NCBI GenBank assembly: GCA_029224185.1
Contig: CM055191.1
Coordinates: forward strand, 18,895,760 to 18,959,759
Source of the DNA: Karalla daura
Lineage: Eukaryota > Chordata > Actinopteri > Chaetodontiformes > Leiognathidae
Reading direction: 5' to 3'
Length of the DNA stretch: 64,000 nucleotides
Numbering within the stretch: the stretch's first letter is position 1; every line of letters starts with the position of its first letter. Shown piece by piece: positions 62,969-64,000 of the stretch. The notes beneath the pieces were generated by a model that saw only the letters and a program-made list of their open reading frames with translations, was not told the DNA's origin and ran no database searches. The translations under genes were made by a program, and so were the position numbers.

Positions 62969-64000
62969 TGGTTTACTCTCATTGTGGGAAGTTTGGTTTG
63001 TTTTAACTCTACTACGTCTACACATGAGGGTGAATGTGAATCTCAAAGAGAAGTTGGGGAAGAAAGGCACAGAATAATGTTCATCGGCCTCATATGTTCA
63101 TACTTAGTGTTGGGAAATCGGTGGATGAAACAAGCAATCCCAGAGGTCCCAGTACTGAACCACGGCCAACCGTCTTATCCTGAGTCCCCCGATTAGTCTC
63201 TGTGTCAGTCTATCACAACACACGCACATTACCCCGATGTGCATATGTATTCTCAAAGGCAACTCTGCTGTTGTCGCAGTCACAGCACCGTGATGTCACT
63301 TATCTGACTGATCTCTGCGTCAGTGCAGAGTGTGAAGGGTTTTTTTAAGACTGTGCTTGGAAACAGATCGCCATCGTTATTAGCAAATAATGGTTACAAT
63401 TTATGGGAAGTTGTTGCAAACATTACACAAGTTCAATGGTTTCTTTTGAGGTGAGGCTGATTTACATTTCTGTGTTGCTCCAAACAAAGTGAAAGAGACA
63501 AAATGAAGGTGGGCATGTAGTCTTGTAGAGAAGGGCTGATAAATCATTAAGTTGAAAAAGTCAAGACTGGTCCTTTTTTCAGAGAGACTTTAAACTTTAA
63601 AGGCAAGACACGCATAGTGCTACAATCCCAGCCACTCATTTTAGTAGCTGTAGCTTGCATCTTTTCCTTTTTCCCCTATACATATTTCTCCTCCAAGTGA
63701 AAGTAAGCGCATAAATTCCTCAATGTGTTGTGGGCATTAAAGGTCAGACCATATTGAAACATTGCAAAGGTGAAATGAAGCGCTGCTGAGCTTGCATTGG
63801 CTCACTAGCATTGTCTGTTTCATTCATCATTTCCAGTCTCTGGCTCATTAATTTGCTCTTTGGCAACCAGCTGATAAGCTGCATCTAATCAATTGTTACC
63901 AGTGTACATTTTCACAATTATAACCTGACATTTCTCATAGTAAATTTCTCTGCTGATATGCTTATGTCAGCACTGTTTAACACTGTGGCCCCTTCACTAC
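62969..64000. other. Noncoding stretch, nothing recognised
   Basis: Short frames only, no arrays or recognised mobile elements, and moderate AT content. Confidence 0.5.

Overview
The window looks like intergenic or deep intronic DNA from a vertebrate, most probably a ray-finned (percomorph-type) teleost. This rests on three things. There is a very high density of (CA/GT)n, (GA/CT)n and compound microsatellites. There are short degenerate tRNA-derived SINE copies. There are several diverged copies of interspersed repeats whose core phrases I know from many teleost genomic sequences. No bacterial-style gene packing, operon, rRNA, tRNA gene, CRISPR array or phage module is present.

I find no protein-coding gene I can support. 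The open frames present are short (60 to about 200 codons). They lack recognisable domains, and the longer ones mostly come from dinucleotide repeats (His-Thr or Val-Cys runs) or from polypurine/polypyrimidine tracts that have few stop codons. The best repeat-independent frame, at about 47.05-47.68 kb, is listed with low confidence. Short coding exons of a larger gene cannot be excluded by eye.

Layout: 1-3.5 kb is plain AT-rich DNA. From 3.5 to 8.1 kb there are microsatellites, one tRNA-derived SINE, and two partial copies of a dispersed repeat I call repeat T, after its core 'ccctggacaggtcgccagtccatc'-like phrase. From 8.1 to 12.1 kb is a repeat-poor AT-rich stretch. CpG-rich patches occur at 12.1-12.5 and 14.6-14.9 kb. 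A full CRE octamer at 13.9 kb and a CTCF-like motif at 15.1 kb lie close by, making 12-15.2 kb the best candidate regulatory interval. From 16 to 31 kb there are pyrimidine-rich tracts, microsatellites, two exact inverted repeats (25.4 and 26.4 kb), a LINE-tail-like motif and a reverse-oriented SINE. From 31.7 to 42.5 kb there is a second dispersed repeat (repeat U), long CA and AT arrays, an 18-bp perfect hairpin, a GC-box/G-quadruplex site and a third copy of repeat T. From 42.5 to 64 kb there is a fourth copy of repeat T, a roughly 500-bp polypurine domain, a CpG patch at 55.7 kb, another 18-bp perfect hairpin, and a decameric GA satellite.

The most interesting direct observation is a set of four perfect or near-gapless inverted repeats (15-18 bp arms, 1-8 nt spacers). 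They are far longer than chance predicts and are attached to no recognisable transposon. They look like scars of intrastrand template switching. No new biological system was recognised.
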